DNA of 46,094 nucleotides from an uncultured Pelagibacteraceae bacterium (lineage in GTDB: Bacteria > Pseudomonadota > Alphaproteobacteria > Pelagibacterales > Pelagibacteraceae), in contig CACOQN010000012.1 in assembly GCA_902629285.1 (NCBI GenBank), positions 1 through 46,094 of the forward strand, in the 5' to 3' direction. Of this stretch, positions 45,518-46,094 are shown one piece after another. The notes under the pieces are model-generated. The model was not told the origin of the DNA, did not search any database, and worked only from the letters and a program-made list of their open reading frames with translations. The first letter of the stretch is position 1; each line of letters opens with the position of its first letter. A program made the position numbers and the translations under genes.

Positions 45518-46094
45518 ATGGATATTAGATTAAACCATTTAAACAAAACAATAATTAACTGTAAAAAATGTCCAAGATTAGTTGATTATGTTAAAAAAGT
45601 AAGTAACACAAAAAGAAAAAAAAATATAAATGAAATATATTGGGGTAAGCCAGTTCCTGGATTTGGAAATTTAAGTTCAAAGATAGCAATTATAGGATTG
45701 GCTCCTGCTGCCCATGGTGGAACCAGAACTGGACGTGCATTTACAGGAGATAAATCTGGAGATTTTTTATTTAAATGTTTATATGAAGCTGGTATTTCCA
45801 ATCATCCTTTTTCTAGAAATATAAATGATAATCTTAGATTAAAATCAACCTATATTACAAATTTTCTAAAGTGTGTTCCTCCTGAAGATAAACCACTTAT
45901 TGATGAATTAACAAATTGCTCTAATTATTTTAACGAAGAAATTTTTTCACTAAGTAAGTTAAAGGTCATTGTAACATTAGGTAAAGTAGCTTTTGAAAAT
46001 TGTATAAAAATTTTTAAAAAAAAATTTAATATTGATAAAAAATTTAACTTTAAGCACGGCTCTATTCAATATTTATCAGAAAATATAATAATTA
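45518..46094 (+). CDS. Family 5 uracil-DNA glycosylase (UDGb), partial at the window edge
   Basis: This base-excision repair enzyme removes uracil (and in UDGb also hypoxanthine) from DNA. The first 192 residues are in the window; the gene continues past 46094. The motif GLAPAAHGGTRTGRAFTGD (60-78) is characteristic of family 5, which lacks the polar active-site residue of other UDGs. Cys15, Cys18, Cys119 and Cys134 are at the positions expected for a 4Fe-4S cluster. The ATG at 45518 is the only plausible start, because an in-frame TAG is at 45497-45499. It is divergent from the phosphatase gene. Confidence 0.9.
   Translation, partial: MDIRLNHLNKTIINCKKCPRLVDYVKKVSNTKRKKNINEIYWGKPVPGFGNLSSKIAIIGLAPAAHGGTRTGRAFTGDKSGDFLFKCLYEAGISNHPFSRNINDNLRLKSTYITNFLKCVPPEDKPLIDELTNCSNYFNEEIFSLSKLKVIVTLGKVAFENCIKIFKKKFNIDKKFNFKHGSIQYLSENIII

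Noticed and set aside
45586..45801. 71-codon minus-strand frame
   Set aside because: It is antisense to the conserved UDGb reading frame, whose motifs and cysteines are clear; the minus frame has no recognisable features.
1..46094. Search for CRISPR arrays, insertion sequences, prophage genes, toxin-antitoxin pairs and integration at the tRNA genes
   Set aside because: No repeat-spacer pattern, transposase, integrase or tRNA-end duplication was seen; composition is uniform and synteny is that of core genome.

Overview
The window looks like a chromosomal segment from a streamlined, strongly AT-rich alphaproteobacterium, most likely of the SAR11 (Pelagibacterales) lineage. The evidence is extreme A+T bias, very short or negative gene spacing, alphaproteobacterial gene order, an alphaproteobacterial-type LexA and operator, LpxI rather than LpxH, a short ProRS without the editing insertion, and a full proton-pumping complex I operon. 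I see no insertion sequence, prophage, integron, CRISPR array or island of odd composition. This is core genome.

Layout. Positions 1-2128 (+) carry lexA and gltX. From 2108 to about 44126 every protein and RNA gene is on the minus strand, so the segment reads right to left: tRNA-Leu(UAG), tig, clpP, clpX, lon and a previously uncalled 39-aa membrane microprotein (38019-38138); then tRNA-Val(UAC) and tRNA-Asp(GUC); then nuoA to nuoN, birA, coaX, rnj, a DUF1467 gene, proS, lolC, lolD and dnaE; then a structured leader and rpsB, tsf, frr, uppS, cdsA, dxr, bamA, skp, fabZ, lpxD, lpxA, lpxI and lpxB. Positions 44230-46094 hold a small cluster of less conserved genes on both strands: a 57-aa two-helix membrane protein overlapping a 140-aa secreted protein (+), a 45-aa very basic protein and an exported histidine phosphatase (-), and a family 5 uracil-DNA glycosylase cut by the window edge (+).

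How it works together. The right part couples protein folding (trigger factor) with ATP-dependent proteolysis (ClpXP, Lon). The middle encodes NADH:ubiquinone oxidoreductase with cofactor genes (biotin ligase, pantothenate kinase), RNA turnover (RNase J), proline charging, lipoprotein export (LolCD) and the replicative polymerase. The left part joins translation (S2, EF-Ts, RRF) to undecaprenyl phosphate, CDP-diacylglycerol and MEP-pathway isoprenoid synthesis, outer-membrane protein assembly (BamA, Skp) and lipid A synthesis (LpxA, D, I, B with FabZ).

Main points for a second look. The rpsB leader can form an H-type pseudoknot that would cover the ribosome-binding region. pyrH and rseP are missing from their usual positions with no residual space, and hupB is missing after lon, where the 39-aa ORF sits. 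The tig start codon lies 9 nt from the 3' end of tRNA-Leu, and trigger factor has a His/Lys-rich tail. Two divergent genes have start codons only 2 bp apart. No dramatic new system was found; the novelty is in compaction, small ORFs and RNA-level regulation.
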